Numbered from the stretch's first letter, positions 1 through 9,652 are shown. The stretch is 64,000 nt of DNA from Hymenobacter siberiensis (GCF_018967865.2 NZ_JAHLZY020000001.1:992001-1056000), one strand, 5' to 3'. The notes: generated by a model not told the origin, from the letters alone. Numbers and translations are program-made.

Positions 1-2341
1 GATGGTGCCGCGCCTGTTCCACACCGAGCTGGAGGCCGTGTACGAGGAGAAAAACCGGGGTTTGGATTCCGATTTCAATAAGGAGTTTGAGGCGCTGAAT
101 GCCTCGCTCTACCCCACGCACCCCTACGGCACCCAAACGACCATCGGTACGATTGAGCACCTGCAAAACCCGTCGATTACGGAAATTAAGAAGTATTTCG
201 GTGAGTACTATGTGCCGAATAACGTGGCGCTATGCTTGAGCGGGGATTTAGATTACGACCAGACTATTCGCCTGATTGATAAGTATTTCGGCGCGATTCC
301 GAGCAAGCCGGTGCCGGTTTTCAACGCGCCGGTAGAGCAGCCGATTACGGCCCCGATTACCAAGGAAATTCTCGGGCCGCAGTCGGAAAACGTGATGATT
401 GGTTACCGCCTGCCGGGCAAAGCGTCGAAAGATGCAGTGCGCCTGCGCATGCTGGATAAAGTTCTGACCAACGGCCAGGCCGGCCTCATCGACCTCGACC
501 TGAACCAGCAGCAGCAGGTACTGGAAGCGTCGTCGTTTACGGACATGAACGACGACTATTCTACGCACGTCATCTACGGCACGCCGCGCGAGGGGCAGAA
601 GCTGGAGGACGTGAAACGTCTGCTGCTGGGCGAACTGGCCAAGGTGAAAGCTGGCAACTTCCCCGATTGGCTGATTCCGGCCATCATCAACAACGAGAAG
701 CTGACGCGCACCAAGAGCTACGAAAGCAACGAGGCCCGCGCCAGCGCCATGTACGAGGCCTTCATTGAGCGCATCGACTGGAAAGACTACCTCAAACAGC
801 AGGACGATTTCGGCACCATTACCAAGGCCGAAATCGTGAAATTCGCCAACGATAATTACGGCCAGAACTTCGTGACGGTGTTCAAGCGCACTGGCACCGA
901 CCCCAACAAGGTGAAGGTGGTGAAGCCCGCCATCACGCCTGTGCCGGCCAACCGCGACGTGGCCTCGGCCTACTACAAGCAGCTCACCGCGATGCCGAGC
1001 ACGGACCTGCAGCCTGTGTTTGTCGATTACAAAAAGGACATTCAGGAGACGGAAATCAAGCCCGGCCTGCCGCTGTACTACACGCACAACACCGAAAACG
1101 GCCTGTTCAACCTGTACTACGTCTTCGATCTGGGCAACAACCAGGACCCGCGCTGGGGCCTGGCCGCCGACTACCTGCAATACCTCGGCGCGGGCCAGTA
1201 CAGTGCCGCGCAGCTGCAGCAGGAGTTCTACAAGCTGGGCTGCTCGTTCAGCGTGAGCAGCGGGCCGGACCGCACCTTCGTCACCCTCAACGGCCTCGAC
1301 GCCAATCTGGAACCCGCGCTGAAACTGTTTGAGCAGCTGCTGCACGCGCCCAAGCCCGATGCCGCCGCCCTGAAAAACATGGTGGCCGGCATCCTCAAGC
1401 AGCGCCAGGATGCCAAGCTCGAAAAGCGCGTGATTCTGAATGCGGCGATGGTGAGCTACGTGAAATACGGCCCCAAAAACCCCTTCACGAACATCCTCAG
1501 CGAGAAAGAGCTGAAGGCGCTGAAGCCGGCGCAGCTCACGGCGCTGATTCAAAAGCTGCCGACGTATCAGCATCGGGTGCTGTACTATGGGCCGCGTCCG
1601 GGCAAGGGTGATACCATGACGATTGGAGATGTGCTCAAAGCAGAGCATAAAACGCCCGCCAAGCTCACGCCCGCCCCGGCGGCTAAGGACTTCGCCGAGC
1701 AGCCCCTGAAAGACAAAAAGGTCTATTGGGTCGACTATAACATGGTGCAGGCCGAAATCCTGTTTCTGACCAAGGGCGACCTGTATAGCAAGGAGCTGGC
1801 CCCCACGCTGGCGCTCTACAACGAGTATTTCGGCGGTGGCATGGGCAGCATCGTGTTTCAGGATTTGCGCGAGAGCAAGGCGCTGGCTTACTCCGCGTAT
1901 TCCGGCTACAACAGCGCCGACAAGCTGGGGCGTTCTAACTACAACCTGAGCTACATCGGCACCCAGAGCGACAAGCTGCCCGAGGCCATGGCCGGCATGG
2001 AAGCGTTGCTAACCGACATGCCCGTGGCCGAAGCCAACCTGGAAATCGCCAAAAATGCTATCCGTAACAGCATCAGCACCGAGCGCATCACCAAGGGCAA
2101 CATCCTGATGAGCTACGAGCGCGCCAAGCGCCTCGGCCTCGACTACGACCTGCGCCGCGATGTGTACGCGAGCACCCAGAAAATGACGTTTGATGAATTG
2201 AAGAAGTTTCAGCTGGCCAAGATTAGCGGACAAAACCAGGTTATTCTGGTTATTGGTTCGAAAGACCGGCTCAACTTCAAGGAGCTGGCCAAGTACGGCC
2301 AGGTGCAGCAGCTCACGCTGAAAGAAATTTTCGGGTACTAG
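1..2341 (+). CDS. M16 family zinc peptidase (insulinase/pitrilysin type), 5' end outside the window
   Basis: This is the C-terminal 780 or so residues of an M16 metallopeptidase. The first in-window Met is probably not the start, because the HxxEH zinc motif that should precede this point is missing. The segment AVYEEKNRG near residue 15 fits the stretch carrying the third zinc ligand (Glu). Two M16_C-type regions follow (about residues 35-240 and 560-740), with an intervening M16-like half, as in two-lobed periplasmic M16 proteases of Bacteroidota. Such proteins are exported and degrade peptides. The frame runs uninterrupted to a TAG stop. Family assignment is secure; substrate is unknown. 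Confidence 0.9.
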   Translation, partial: MVPRLFHTELEAVYEEKNRGLDSDFNKEFEALNASLYPTHPYGTQTTIGTIEHLQNPSITEIKKYFGEYYVPNNVALCLSGDLDYDQTIRLIDKYFGAIPSKPVPVFNAPVEQPITAPITKEILGPQSENVMIGYRLPGKASKDAVRLRMLDKVLTNGQAGLIDLDLNQQQQVLEASSFTDMNDDYSTHVIYGTPREGQKLEDVKRLLLGELAKVKAGNFPDWLIPAIINNEKLTRTKSYESNEARASAMYEAFIERIDWKDYLKQQDDFGTITKAEIVKFANDNYGQNFVTVFKRTGTDPNKVKVVKPAITPVPANRDVASAYYKQLTAMPSTDLQPVFVDYKKDIQETEIKPGLPLYYTHNTENGLFNLYYVFDLGNNQDPRWGLAADYLQYLGAGQYSAAQLQQEFYKLGCSFSVSSGPDRTFVTLNGLDANLEPALKLFEQLLHAPKPDAAALKNMVAGILKQRQDAKLEKRVILNAAMVSYVKYGPKNPFTNILSEKELKALKPAQLTALIQKLPTYQHRVLYYGPRPGKGDTMTIGDVLKAEHKTPAKLTPAPAAKDFAEQPLKDKKVYWVDYNMVQAEILFLTKGDLYSKELAPTLALYNEYFGGGMGSIVFQDLRESKALAYSAYSGYNSADKLGRSNYNLSYIGTQSDKLPEAMAGMEALLTDMPVAEANLEIAKNAIRNSISTERITKGNILMSYERAKRLGLDYDLRRDVYASTQKMTFDELKKFQLAKISGQNQVILVIGSKDRLNFKELAKYGQVQQLTLKEIFGY

Positions 2342-2362
2342 GAACGGTACCGTCCCAGGGGG

Positions 2363-2506
2363 CACCTCACCCCCCTAGCCCCCCTCTCCCAAAGGAGAGG
2401 GGGGGACTAGTTTCTAGCCCAGGCTGGAACAGTTCTAAGGCTAGAAATTAAAAGACTAAAAGCTAGTCCCCCTCTCCGCAAGGAGAGGGGCTAGGGGGGA
2501 GGTGAC
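2363..2506. repeat. Long imperfect inverted repeat between the M16 gene and icd
   Basis: The left arm (2363-2410) and right arm (2461-2506) are near-complementary. Each arm also contains a small self-complementary core, cctctcccaaaggagagg on the left and cctctccgcaaggagagg on the right. The centre is AT-richer and pairs partly (tttctagcc / ggctagaaa). The whole folds into a cruciform-like structure and fills nearly all of the intergenic space. It has no coding potential and looks like a non-autonomous palindromic element; it could also serve as a transcription end for the M16 gene. Confidence 0.6.
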
Positions 2507-2543
2507 CCGCCTGAACATTAACTAAAAACATTACTTTACCCAC

Positions 2544-3809
2544 ATGGCAGAGCAAAAAATCACCATTAAAAACGGCAAGCTGACCGTTCCGGACAAACCC
2601 ACTATTCCCTTCATTGAGGGCGACGGTATCGGGCCGGATATCTGGCGCGCCTCCAAACTGGTGTTCGACGCCGCAGTGGAGAAAGCCTACGGTGGCAAAA
2701 AGCAGCTGATGTGGAAGGAAGTGCTGGCCGGCGAAAAAGCCTATAAAGCCACCACCAACTGGCTGCCCACCGAAACCCTCGACGCATTCCGCGAATACCT
2801 CGTGGGCATCAAAGGCCCCCTGACTACGCCCGTGGGCGGCGGTATCCGCTCGCTGAACGTGGCCCTGCGCCAGGAGCTGGACCTGTACGCCTGCGTGCGC
2901 CCCGTGCGCTACTACGACGGCGTGCCCTCGCCGGTGAAGCACCCGGAGCTGACCGACATGGTCATCTTCCGTGAGAACACGGAGGACATCTACGCCGGCA
3001 TCGAGTACATGAACGGTACGCCCCAGGCCCAGAAAATGCTCGAATTCCTACAGGACGAGATGGGTGTGAAGAAAATCCGCTTCCCCGAGTCGTCCTCGTT
3101 CGGCATTAAGCCCGTGAGCAAGGAAGGCACCGAGCGCCTCGTGCGCGCCGCCATCAAGTACGCGCTGGAGCACAAGAAACCCTCGGTGACCATCGTGCAC
3201 AAGGGCAACATCATGAAGTTCACCGAAGGCGCGTTCAAAACCTGGGGCTACGAGCTGGCCGAGAAGGAGTTTGGCGCGAAGGTGTTCACCTGGGCCCAGT
3301 ACGATAAAATCGTGGCCAAGCAGGGCGTGGCCGTGGCCGACGCGCTGCAAAAGCAGGCCGTGGACCAGGGCAAGCTCATCATCAAGGACAGCATCGCCGA
3401 TGCTTTCCTGCAACAGATTCTGCTGCGCCCCTCGGAGTACTCGGTGGTGGCCACCCTGAACCTGAACGGCGATTACATCTCCGATGCGCTGGCGGCCATC
3501 GTGGGCGGCATCGGCATCGCGCCGGGCGCCAACATCAACTACAGCACCGGCCACGCCATCTTTGAAGCCACCCACGGCACGGCCCCCAAATACGCCAACC
3601 TCGACAAGGTGAACCCCGGCTCGGTTATCCTATCCGGCGTGATGATGTTGGAATACATGGGCTGGAAAGAGGCCGCTGCCCTCATCAACAAAGGCCTCGA
3701 AGCCGCCATCGCCAGCAAGCGCGTAACCTACGACTTCGAACGTCAGATGGAAGGTGCCACCCTCCTCAAAACGAGCGAATTCGGCCAGGAGATTATCAAG
3801 AATATGTAG
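2544..3809 (+). CDS. icd: Isocitrate dehydrogenase, NADP-type (bacterial type I)
   Basis: Oxidative decarboxylation of isocitrate to 2-oxoglutarate in the TCA cycle, in the cytoplasm. The 421-residue protein matches the Escherichia coli Icd type along its whole length: [12 protein letters not shown] near the N-terminus, [17 protein letters not shown] with the substrate-binding and regulatory serine, [29 protein letters not shown], and the cofactor region [20 protein letters not shown]. The ATG at 2544 gives the normal N-terminus. It stands alone; a strong terminator follows at once. Cofactor preference is inferred from overall similarity to NADP-type enzymes, not tested. Confidence 0.96.
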   Translation: MAEQKITIKNGKLTVPDKPTIPFIEGDGIGPDIWRASKLVFDAAVEKAYGGKKQLMWKEVLAGEKAYKATTNWLPTETLDAFREYLVGIKGPLTTPVGGGIRSLNVALRQELDLYACVRPVRYYDGVPSPVKHPELTDMVIFRENTEDIYAGIEYMNGTPQAQKMLEFLQDEMGVKKIRFPESSSFGIKPVSKEGTERLVRAAIKYALEHKKPSVTIVHKGNIMKFTEGAFKTWGYELAEKEFGAKVFTWAQYDKIVAKQGVAVADALQKQAVDQGKLIIKDSIADAFLQQILLRPSEYSVVATLNLNGDYISDALAAIVGGIGIAPGANINYSTGHAIFEATHGTAPKYANLDKVNPGSVILSGVMMLEYMGWKEAAALINKGLEAAIASKRVTYDFERQMEGATLLKTSEFGQEIIKNM

Positions 3810-3838
3810 TAGCTTGGCTGCTGCCTAAGCACCCACAG

Positions 3839-3875
3839 AAACCCCCGCGTTGGCTTTGGCTGGCGCGGGGGTTTT
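3839..3875 (+). terminator. Rho-independent terminator of icd
   Basis: Stem acccccgcg / cgcgggggt with a 14-nt loop and a T-run, starting about 30 nt after the icd stop codon. Confidence 0.85.
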
Positions 3876-4260
3876 AGTTGTAATAGACAACTCAATATTG
3901 AATAGAATAATAAACTAAATGCTGAATTTCTCAGATTCGCGTAAGCCTAATGTAATAATTGCCTCTACTGGCTCATTTCTGCTATTTATAGGCTCTATTA
4001 TAGCTGGTGCGTTTTTTATGGATAGTAAATGGAGCGCAAACGCTGCACTTTTAATTACTGCAAAATCAATATTTATTGCGGTTAATATTCTTTCCATAAT
4101 TATGAGTTTGTATGCGTTATTCACGTCGTACGCAAATGGTTGGCTGTTGACAGACCGACTATCTAGGCCTGTTTTAGGCTCTGCGCCATGGGTATTATGT
4201 TTTTGGACATGGAGATTGGTTGTACTACTCCCCAAAAACTGGACAGTTTAGCGGGGTTTG

Positions 4261-5292
4261 TTAAGTAATATTGTTATGATTGAATGTTGTGTTGGTTTGG
4301 TAGACGTGGGCGGGCGTTTGGCCCCCGAGACTTTGATGGGGTCGGCGATGATTGTAGTAGGCAAAGTACGCGGTTAATTGCTGGTGCAGGTGCTGGCCGT
4401 CATCGGCCGGGATAAGATAGATATGTTCCCATTTGACCGTGCGCCAGAGGCGTTTGATGAAGGCATTGTCGGTGGCGCGGCCGCGGCCGTCGCGGCTGAT
4501 GCGGCAGCCGGCGTCCAGCAAAGCTTGTTCGTAGGCGAGGCTGGTGAACCGGCTGCCCTGGTCGGAGTTGAAGATGTAGGGAGCCGGAGCATGGCGCAAC
4601 GCATCGGCCAGGGCTTGCAGGCAAAAGCCCACGTCGAGCGAGTTGGAGAGCTGCCAGCTGAGCACGTAGCGCGAGTGCCAGTCGAGCACGGCGGCCAGAT
4701 AGAGAAAGCCCTTGGCCATGGGCACGTACGTGATGTCGGTACTCCATACCTCCTTCGGGGCGGTGGCCGGGCGGTCCCGCAGTAGAGTTGTTGCGAAGCA
4801 AAAAGCCTTGATAATCAATTAATTATGTCAAAAATAAAAACCGACAAAAATTGAAAAGAGAACGTCTAAGCCACATTGCCAATAAAATTAGCGCGATTTC
4901 ATGCCTGTAATAGGCTGATTTTGAGCACAAACATTACGCAACAAGTCTAGTAGGTACTGGTAGGGCGTAACACCTTGACCAGGAATGGACAAGCGCGGTT
5001 TGGGATAAATCGGCTCGTGGCCCATCAGGCGCACGAGGCGGCGCACGCGCTTGGCATTGACGGCGTGGCCGGCCAGGCGCAGGTGGTCGCGCAGGCCGAG
5101 CACTCCTTTGAAGTTGTGGTCGGTAAACTCCTCATCGAGCAGGCGCATGAGCTCCAGGTTGTAGGCACTTTCTCCGCAGGGCTGGTAGTAGAAGCTGCTG
5201 CGGGCCAGGCCTAGGGCCTGGCAGCGAGCGGCGACCGAGCTACCGGCCGGGTCCGAGGCCTGAACCAGGACCCGTTGTTGGGCCGAGCTCAT
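4261..5292 (-). pseudogene. IS3 transposase OrfB (DDE integrase), split by a nested insertion
   Basis: The N-terminal part (5292 down to about 4948) carries the HTH_21-like region, including ARSSFYYQP and KRVRRLVRLMGHEPIYPKPR. The C-terminal part (about 4784 down to 4261) carries the rve integrase core: VWSTDITYVPM with the first Asp, FNSDQGSRFTS with the second, and the Glu region near WRTVKWEHIYL, then RPHQSLGGQTPA. A 163-bp AT-rich insert at 4785-4947 separates them and introduces stops. The two parts are in register if the insert plus a 2-nt duplication (165 nt) is removed. Expression would normally need a -1 frameshift from orfA at the A-run near 5303-5310. Confidence 0.85.
4785..4947. 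mobile_element. 163-bp non-coding insertion (MITE-like) inside the IS3 orfB
   Basis: The ends are inverted repeats of 11 bp with one mismatch: gagttgttgcg at 4785-4795 and, reversed, gacttgttgcg at 4937-4947. Both flanks read TA. The interior is strikingly AT-rich against a GC-rich background and encodes nothing recognisable. The ends resemble those of small IS5/IS630-type elements, but the family is uncertain. Confidence 0.65.
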
Positions 5293-5573
5293 CGGGGTAG
5301 CGTTTTTTTTAGCAGCGCGTTTTCCATTTGCAACCGACCGATGGCCGCGTAGAGGGGCTCGACGTCGGGTAAGGGCGTGCCGGCCGCAGGCGCTTCGGTG
5401 AAAACCTGGGTGGCCTGCTCACGCAGTTGCAGCTTCCAACGGGTGATTTGAGCGGTAGCCAATTGGGAGTGAGCGGCCAGCTCGGCCAATGGCTGGCGCT
5501 CGGTGAGGGCGGCTAGCGCCACCTCCGCTTTGAACTCGGCCGTATAGCGACGGCGGGTGCGTTTTGGGGTCAT
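5289..5573 (-). CDS. IS3-family transposase OrfA
   Basis: A 94-residue HTH_Tnp_1 protein: RRRYTAEFKAEVALAAL, then a helix-turn-helix and a leucine-rich C-terminal helix (IGRLQMENALLKK) typical of IS3 OrfA. It binds the IS ends. The last codons overlap the start of orfB by 4 nt. A run of eight A residues on the coding strand just before the stop is the expected slippery site for the OrfAB fusion. Intact, although its partner is not. Confidence 0.9.
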   Translation of the reverse strand: MTPKRTRRRYTAEFKAEVALAALTERQPLAELAAHSQLATAQITRWKLQLREQATQVFTEAPAAGTPLPDVEPLYAAIGRLQMENALLKKTLPR

Positions 5574-5730
5574 AATCGAGCTAAGCTAGCCCGCTTAACC
5601 TGTCCAGCTTTTGGGGAGTACTACAGGTTTTGCTGATAAAACAAGCGCTTTAAAGAACGCATTAATTATAAATGATGGTCATCATCAAGCTACAGCCGCT
5701 GCTGGAGTTTCTCAAAGCATACCCCCCAAA

Positions 5731-5876
5731 CTGGCGCGAGTTTAGCGCAGCGTAACTCGTGACCAACCATGCCGGGAGGCTGAGCCTCCCCCGGCCGCGC
5801 CGATAGAAGCCGGTAGCACCGTTCTACCGGGCGAGTTGAAAACTCGCATCATAACCGGCACGATAAACTCGCGCCA
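5731..5876. repeat. Palindromic element overlapping the 3' end of the disulfide oxidoreductase gene
   Basis: The outer arms ctggcgcgagttta (5731-5744) and taaactcgcgccag (5863-5876) are perfect complements. Internal pieces such as gcgagttgaaaactcgc and gggaggctgagcctccc are also palindromic. The layout echoes the elements at 21117-21311 and 49336-49504: a gagtttagcgc...gcgtaactc module with compensated base changes. The last 40 or so codons of the neighbouring minus-strand gene lie in this repeat. Confidence 0.6.
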
Positions 5877-7288
5877 GCGCCGCCAGCTACTCCCCAGTTT
5901 CAGCCGCTGAAAAGCATTATTCAGCACCTCACCCCACACGGGGTGGGCAATAATCATATTCTCTAATTCCTGGTAGCGCAGCCCGCCCGCCATGGCCAGC
6001 TGGAACATGGTCATGATTTCGCCGCCCTGTTCGCAGAACACGGCCGCACCCAGCAGCCGGTCGTCGTCGCCCACCAGCACCTCCACGAAGCCCTCGGTTT
6101 CGCCCGTCTGCACGGCCCTTCCGATAGTGCTGGCCGGTAGCCGACTCACGCGGTAGGGGATGCCTTTCTCCTTCGCTTGGTTCTTCGAGATGCCGATGCG
6201 GCCCAGCTGCGGCTCCGTAAATACCACATAGGGCATGGGCCGGTCGGCAGTGGTGCGCTGGCTGTTGTGCAGCAGGGCGTCGCGCACAATGCGGTAGTCG
6301 TCGTAGCTGATGTGGGTGAATTGCGGGCCGCCCTTCACGTCGCCCAGCGCGTACACGCCGCGCGTGCCGGTTTGCAGGTGCTCGTTCACTTCAATGTAGC
6401 CGTCTGCGTCGAGGGTGATGCCGGTGTGCTCCAGGCCGAGGTTGCGGGTGTTGGGCGTGCGGCCCACGGCCACCAACAGGTGGCTGCCGCGCAGGCGACG
6501 CTCCCCATCGGGCGTGTCCATCGTCACGGTGAGGGTGCCGTTGGCCCCGCGCGATACGCGGCGGGTGTTAGCATTCAGCACCAGTTCTACACCGGCTTCG
6601 GTCAGCAATTCCTCGAGCGGGTGGCTCACGTCGGGGTCTTCGCGCGACATCAGGCGCGGCTCCTTGTCGATGATGGTGACGCGGGTGCCCAGCCGGCAAA
6701 ATATCTGGCTGAACTCGACCCCGATGTAGCTACCGCCCAGAATGATTAGGTGCTCGGGCTGCTCCGTCATGTTCAGCAAAAGGGAGTCGCTGGTGAGGTA
6801 GCCGCTGTCGGCCAGGCCCTCAATGTCGGGCACGGCAGCGCAGGTGCCAGTGTTGATGAAGATGAGCGGGGCCGTGAGGTGTTGCTCGCCGCCGCCTACC
6901 AGGGCCACTTGCAGCGAGTGCGGAGCCGTGAACTGCGCCCGCCCCCGAATGAGCGTGATACCGTCGTGAACCTCCGTAATCTTGCGGTGCAGGCTGTCGC
7001 GGGACTTTTGGCGTAGTGTGTGCATCCGCTCAATCACGGCCCCGAAGTTCACCACCGGCTCGGGGGCTTCAATGCCCAGCGCGCCCGCCGTGCGCACGAG
7101 GTGCGCCCGTTGCGCCGAGGCCAGCAGTGCCTTGGTGGGCGCGCAGCCGTAGTTGATGCAGGAGAGCCCCCCAGAAAGTCACTCTCGATGAAGGCCACGC
7201 GGCGGCCGGCGGCGGCCAGCGCGTAGGAAAGGGGCGTACCGGCTTGGCCGGCCCCAATAATGATGGCATCAAACGAATCAGCAGGCAT
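5742..7288 (-). pseudogene. FAD-dependent pyridine nucleotide-disulfide oxidoreductase (mercuric reductase-like), frameshifted at the active site
   Basis: The N-terminal frame starts at 7288 with the FAD-binding GxGxxG region (IIIGAGQAGTPLSYALA). It leaves frame near 7160-7173, directly before the redox-active disulfide. The correct frame resumes with CINYGCAPTK and continues through the NAD-binding (LGGSYIGVEFSQIFCRLG), central FAD (GVYALGDVKG) and dimerisation (MIIAHPVWGE) regions. Eight bases stand where six are expected between GGG and TGC, so a 2-nt duplication (TC) or an equivalent error is likely. The C-terminal tail after about FQRLK is repeat-derived. The family transfers electrons from NAD(P)H to a disulfide or metal; the substrate cannot be told. 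It may be a true pseudogene or an assembly error. Confidence 0.8.
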
Positions 7289-7363
7289 AACGGGCGTGGC
7301 GAAGGAGATTAATTATGCCCTTACATACGGCCCGGTTTACGCGCGCGACTGAGCTCAACCCGG

Positions 7364-7505
7364 CAGGTTGAACGCATATAAATGGAGTCATGGGCCTCCA
7401 TTGTCTCACAGGGTATTTTAGGTTTTAAAAAAGCGTCAGGTCCAAAATAAAAAAGTACCCTGGTAGACTGGATTCAGTCCTCAAAATTTATATGCGTTCA
7501 ACCTG
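7364..7505. mobile_element. 142-bp MITE with 20-bp terminal inverted repeats and 9-bp target duplication
   Basis: The left end caggttgaacgcatataaat (7364-7383) is the exact reverse complement of 7486-7505. The 9-mer tcaacccgg flanks both sides (7355-7363 and 7506-7514). The interior is non-coding and partly self-complementary (cagggta / taccctg). The rest of the gap between the oxidoreductase and the lipoprotein gene (7289-7596) holds no other gene. Confidence 0.85.
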
Positions 7506-7596
7506 TCAACCCGGGAAATGCGGGAGAATGTCGGGCGGAAACACGAAATTGCCGTATCAGGCGTTGCCTGTCCTCATTCCTGCCTCGCCCCGCTGT

Positions 7597-8331
7597 ATGA
7601 AGCATTTGTTGCGTCTGATTTTCTTAGCTGTTTCCTCGGGCCTCACGGGCTGCGCATCTTTGTATTTTCCACCCCCGCCCCATGCGCCCATGCTCACGCA
7701 CCAGGGCGAGTTCTACGGCACTGTAAGCACCAATCAACACACCAACTATGCCCTGCAAGGAGCCTACGGCCTCACCAACCACTTGGCCGTGGCCGGCACG
7801 TTCTCGTCCCTGCACCGCAAAAAATCCGATAGAACGGAAAATATCGACTTCGCCGAAGCCAGCCTCGGCTACTTCACCCGCCTGCCCGACAAGCGCGTGC
7901 TGGAAGTGTACGTGGGCGGCGGTGGCGGGGCCACCGAGCGCATCGAACGCAACGAAGCCCAAATCGTCAACAAAACCCTTGACGGCAGCCTGTCCAAGGT
8001 CTTCGCCCAGGTGAACTACGCCAAGAAGAAGCAAAACAGCCTGCACCTATTCAACCGCGACTTCCCGCTCACCTACGGCGCGGCCCTGCGCCTGAGCTAC
8101 ATGCAGCTCAATAACTTCAAAATTGACGGCCTGGCCGCCCCTGGCGAAAGCAACGTGTTTTTCGAGCCCATCACCTTCACCCGCACTCAGATTGCCGGGC
8201 CCGTGCAGCTACAGCTCATCAGCGGCCAGATTTTCGGCTTCCGCAGCAATAAGTACTTGAAAGCGGCCAATTCGGTGTTTCAGGTGGGTATTGTGATTAA
8301 TCTGGATAAGAACACCACGCTGAGCGAGTAG
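7597..8331 (+). CDS. Predicted outer-membrane lipoprotein, beta-rich
   Basis: The start at ATG 7597 is chosen because it opens a type II signal peptide (MKHLLRLIFLAVSSGLTGC) with the lipobox cysteine at residue 19. The open frame extends further upstream, but only into the MITE. The mature part, about 225 residues, is rich in alternating beta-strand sequence and Gly-rich turns (VYVGGGGGATERIER) and ends in a strand-like tail, suggesting a small barrel or a surface-exposed beta protein. No named family recognised. A convergent terminator and a repeat lie downstream. Confidence 0.75.
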   Translation: MKHLLRLIFLAVSSGLTGCASLYFPPPPHAPMLTHQGEFYGTVSTNQHTNYALQGAYGLTNHLAVAGTFSSLHRKKSDRTENIDFAEASLGYFTRLPDKRVLEVYVGGGGGATERIERNEAQIVNKTLDGSLSKVFAQVNYAKKKQNSLHLFNRDFPLTYGAALRLSYMQLNNFKIDGLAAPGESNVFFEPITFTRTQIAGPVQLQLISGQIFGFRSNKYLKAANSVFQVGIVINLDKNTTLSE

Positions 8332-8424
8332 GGTGCGTGCCCGTACCCCGCTTTTGAAGGCGATGAGCAATTCGTCCTAACGGCGTAGAGGCGCATCCTT
8401 ACGTCTCATCGTTGAACGATAAAG

Positions 8425-8598
8425 GCGGATTTCGTTTAAGTGCTGGCGCAGAAGTAACCGTATTCGAGTCGGGCCTGCTGGTCCGACCGCCCTAGGCGGT
8501 CCGACCGGTTGAAGCACCAGCGATTTCGGTTTAACGACAACCGGTCGGACCGGAGTATACGCCTACTTCTGCAATAGTACAGTACTTGCCGATAAGAC
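8425..8598. repeat. Dispersed palindromic repeat, copy A (partner at 43651-43765)
   Basis: Read on the minus strand, it shares long blocks with the copy near 43.7 kb: ctccggtccgaccggttgtc, gttaaaccgaaatcg and gaatacggttacttctgcgc. This copy carries an extra palindrome, ggtccgaccgccctaggcgg and onward, of about 40 nt that the other lacks. Non-coding. It occupies most of the gap between the lipoprotein gene and the sucD terminator. Confidence 0.75.
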
Positions 8599-8632
8599 AC
8601 AAGGATGCGTCTCAACACCAATAGTCAGGCCA

Positions 8633-8680
8633 TTTGACACAAAAAAGCTCCGGCCGAAGCGGGAGCTTTTTTGTGTCAAA
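8633..8680. terminator. Bidirectional terminator between the lipoprotein gene and sucD
   Basis: A 19-bp perfect stem, tttgacacaaaaaagctcc and its complement, with A-run and T-run on opposite arms. It serves the convergent genes on both sides. Confidence 0.85.
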
Positions 8681-8707
8681 TACTTTCGGCGCTAAGACGC
8701 CAAAAAA

Positions 8708-9589
8708 TTACTTGCCGCCCAGTACGCGCAGCATGGTATCGCCAATCTCAGCGGGCGAATCCACTACGTGGATGCCGCACTCGCGCATGATGGCCATTTT
8801 AGCAGCGGCCGTATCGTCGGCGCCGCCTACGATGGCACCGGCGTGGCCCATGCGGCGGCCGGGAGGGGCCGTTTGGCCGGCGATGAAGCCCACGACGGGC
8901 TTCTTGTTGCCGGTTGCTTTAATCCAACGAGCGGCTTCGGCTTCCATGCCGCCGCCGATTTCGCCAATCATCACGATGCCTTCGGTTTCGGGGTCGTTCA
9001 TCAGCATTTCTACCGCCTGCTTGGTGGTGGTGCCGATGATGGGGTCGCCGCCGATGCCAATGGCCGTGGTCTGGCCCAGGCCGGCTTTGGTGAGCTGGTC
9101 AACAGCTTCGTAGGTCAGCGTGCCCGACTTCGAAACGATACCGATTTTGCCTTTGGTGAAGATAAAACCGGGCATGATGCCCACTTTGCACTCGCCGGCG
9201 GTCATCACACCGGGGCAGTTTGGCCCAATCATCGTCACTGTGGGGCGCTCCGAGAGGTACTGCTTCACGGCAATCATGTCCTTGGTCGGGATGCCTTCGG
9301 TGATGGTGATAATCACCTTGATGCCGGCATCGGCGGCTTCCATAATGGCGTCGGCGGCGAAAGCCGGGGGCACGAAAATGATGGTGGTGTCGGCACCGGC
9401 CTTTTCCACGGCCTCGGCTACGGTGTTGAACACGGGACGGCCCAGGTGCTCGGAGCCACCTTTGCCGGGCGTCACGCCGCCCACCACGTTGGTGCCGTAG
9501 TCCATCATCTGCTGGGCGTGGAACGAGCCCTCGGAGCCGGTGAAGCCCTGTACGATAACCTTGGAATCTTTATTGACCAGAACGCTCAT
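8708..9589 (-). CDS. sucD: Succinyl-CoA synthetase (ADP-forming), alpha subunit
   Basis: Forms succinyl-CoA or ATP in the TCA cycle with the beta subunit SucC, which is not in this window. The 293-residue protein starts [22 protein letters not shown] and includes the CoA-binding region, [20 protein letters not shown] with the conserved surroundings of the active site, and [15 protein letters not shown]. The phosphohistidine loop [19 protein letters not shown] is clearly present. ATG 9589 is preferred over an upstream in-frame codon because it gives the family N-terminus and lies just downstream of a promoter match. It is monocistronic here. Confidence 0.97.
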   Translation of the reverse strand: MSVLVNKDSKVIVQGFTGSEGSFHAQQMMDYGTNVVGGVTPGKGGSEHLGRPVFNTVAEAVEKAGADTTIIFVPPAFAADAIMEAADAGIKVIITITEGIPTKDMIAVKQYLSERPTVTMIGPNCPGVMTAGECKVGIMPGFIFTKGKIGIVSKSGTLTYEAVDQLTKAGLGQTTAIGIGGDPIIGTTTKQAVEMLMNDPETEGIVMIGEIGGGMEAEAARWIKATGNKKPVVGFIAGQTAPPGRRMGHAGAIVGGADDTAAAKMAIMRECGIHVVDSPAEIGDTMLRVLGGK

Positions 9590-9652
9590 TCGGAGGTGTT
9601 TTTGGGATATTGATGGAGTGGAGGAGGGAAGCCCGGACGGGCAACGGTGGTG

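Larger units (their letters stand above)
4229..5617 (-). mobile_element. IS3-family insertion sequence, degraded, with a 7-bp direct repeat
   Basis: Terminal inverted repeats begin tccccaaaaactggacag on the left and tccccaaaagctggacag on the reversed right end. They are flanked by gtactac on both sides (4222-4228, 5618-5624), a target duplication that may be shorter if the repeat ends are drawn differently. Inside are orfA and orfB of an IS3 element on the minus strand. orfB is broken by a 163-bp insertion, so the copy is unlikely to move on its own. Confidence 0.9.
3919..5653 (+). pseudogene. Small two-TM membrane protein gene interrupted by the IS3 element
   Basis: The reading frame starts at ATG 3919 in sequence visibly AT-richer than its surroundings. 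It encodes two hydrophobic helices (about residues 11-33 and 45-68). After codon 103 it runs into the IS3 left end at 4229. Removing the element and one copy of the 7-bp duplication (gtactac at 4222-4228 and 5618-5624) lets the frame continue for about ten codons (QVLLIKQAL) to the TAA at 5651-5653. The original gene thus encoded roughly 113 residues, and only its C-terminus is altered; the interrupted form ends as PKNWTV. No family recognised. Confidence 0.6.

Noticed and set aside
248..1648. Long minus-strand open frame opposite the M16 peptidase
   Set aside because: Antisense shadow of a GC-rich gene: His/Arg/Gln/Val-rich composition, no family features. The same applies to most long frames opposite ade, the NtrC-type gene, the kinase and the aldehyde dehydrogenase.
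5672..5755. 27-codon frame MMVIIKLQPLLEFLKAYPPN...
   Set aside because: Short, runs into a palindromic repeat, no supporting context.
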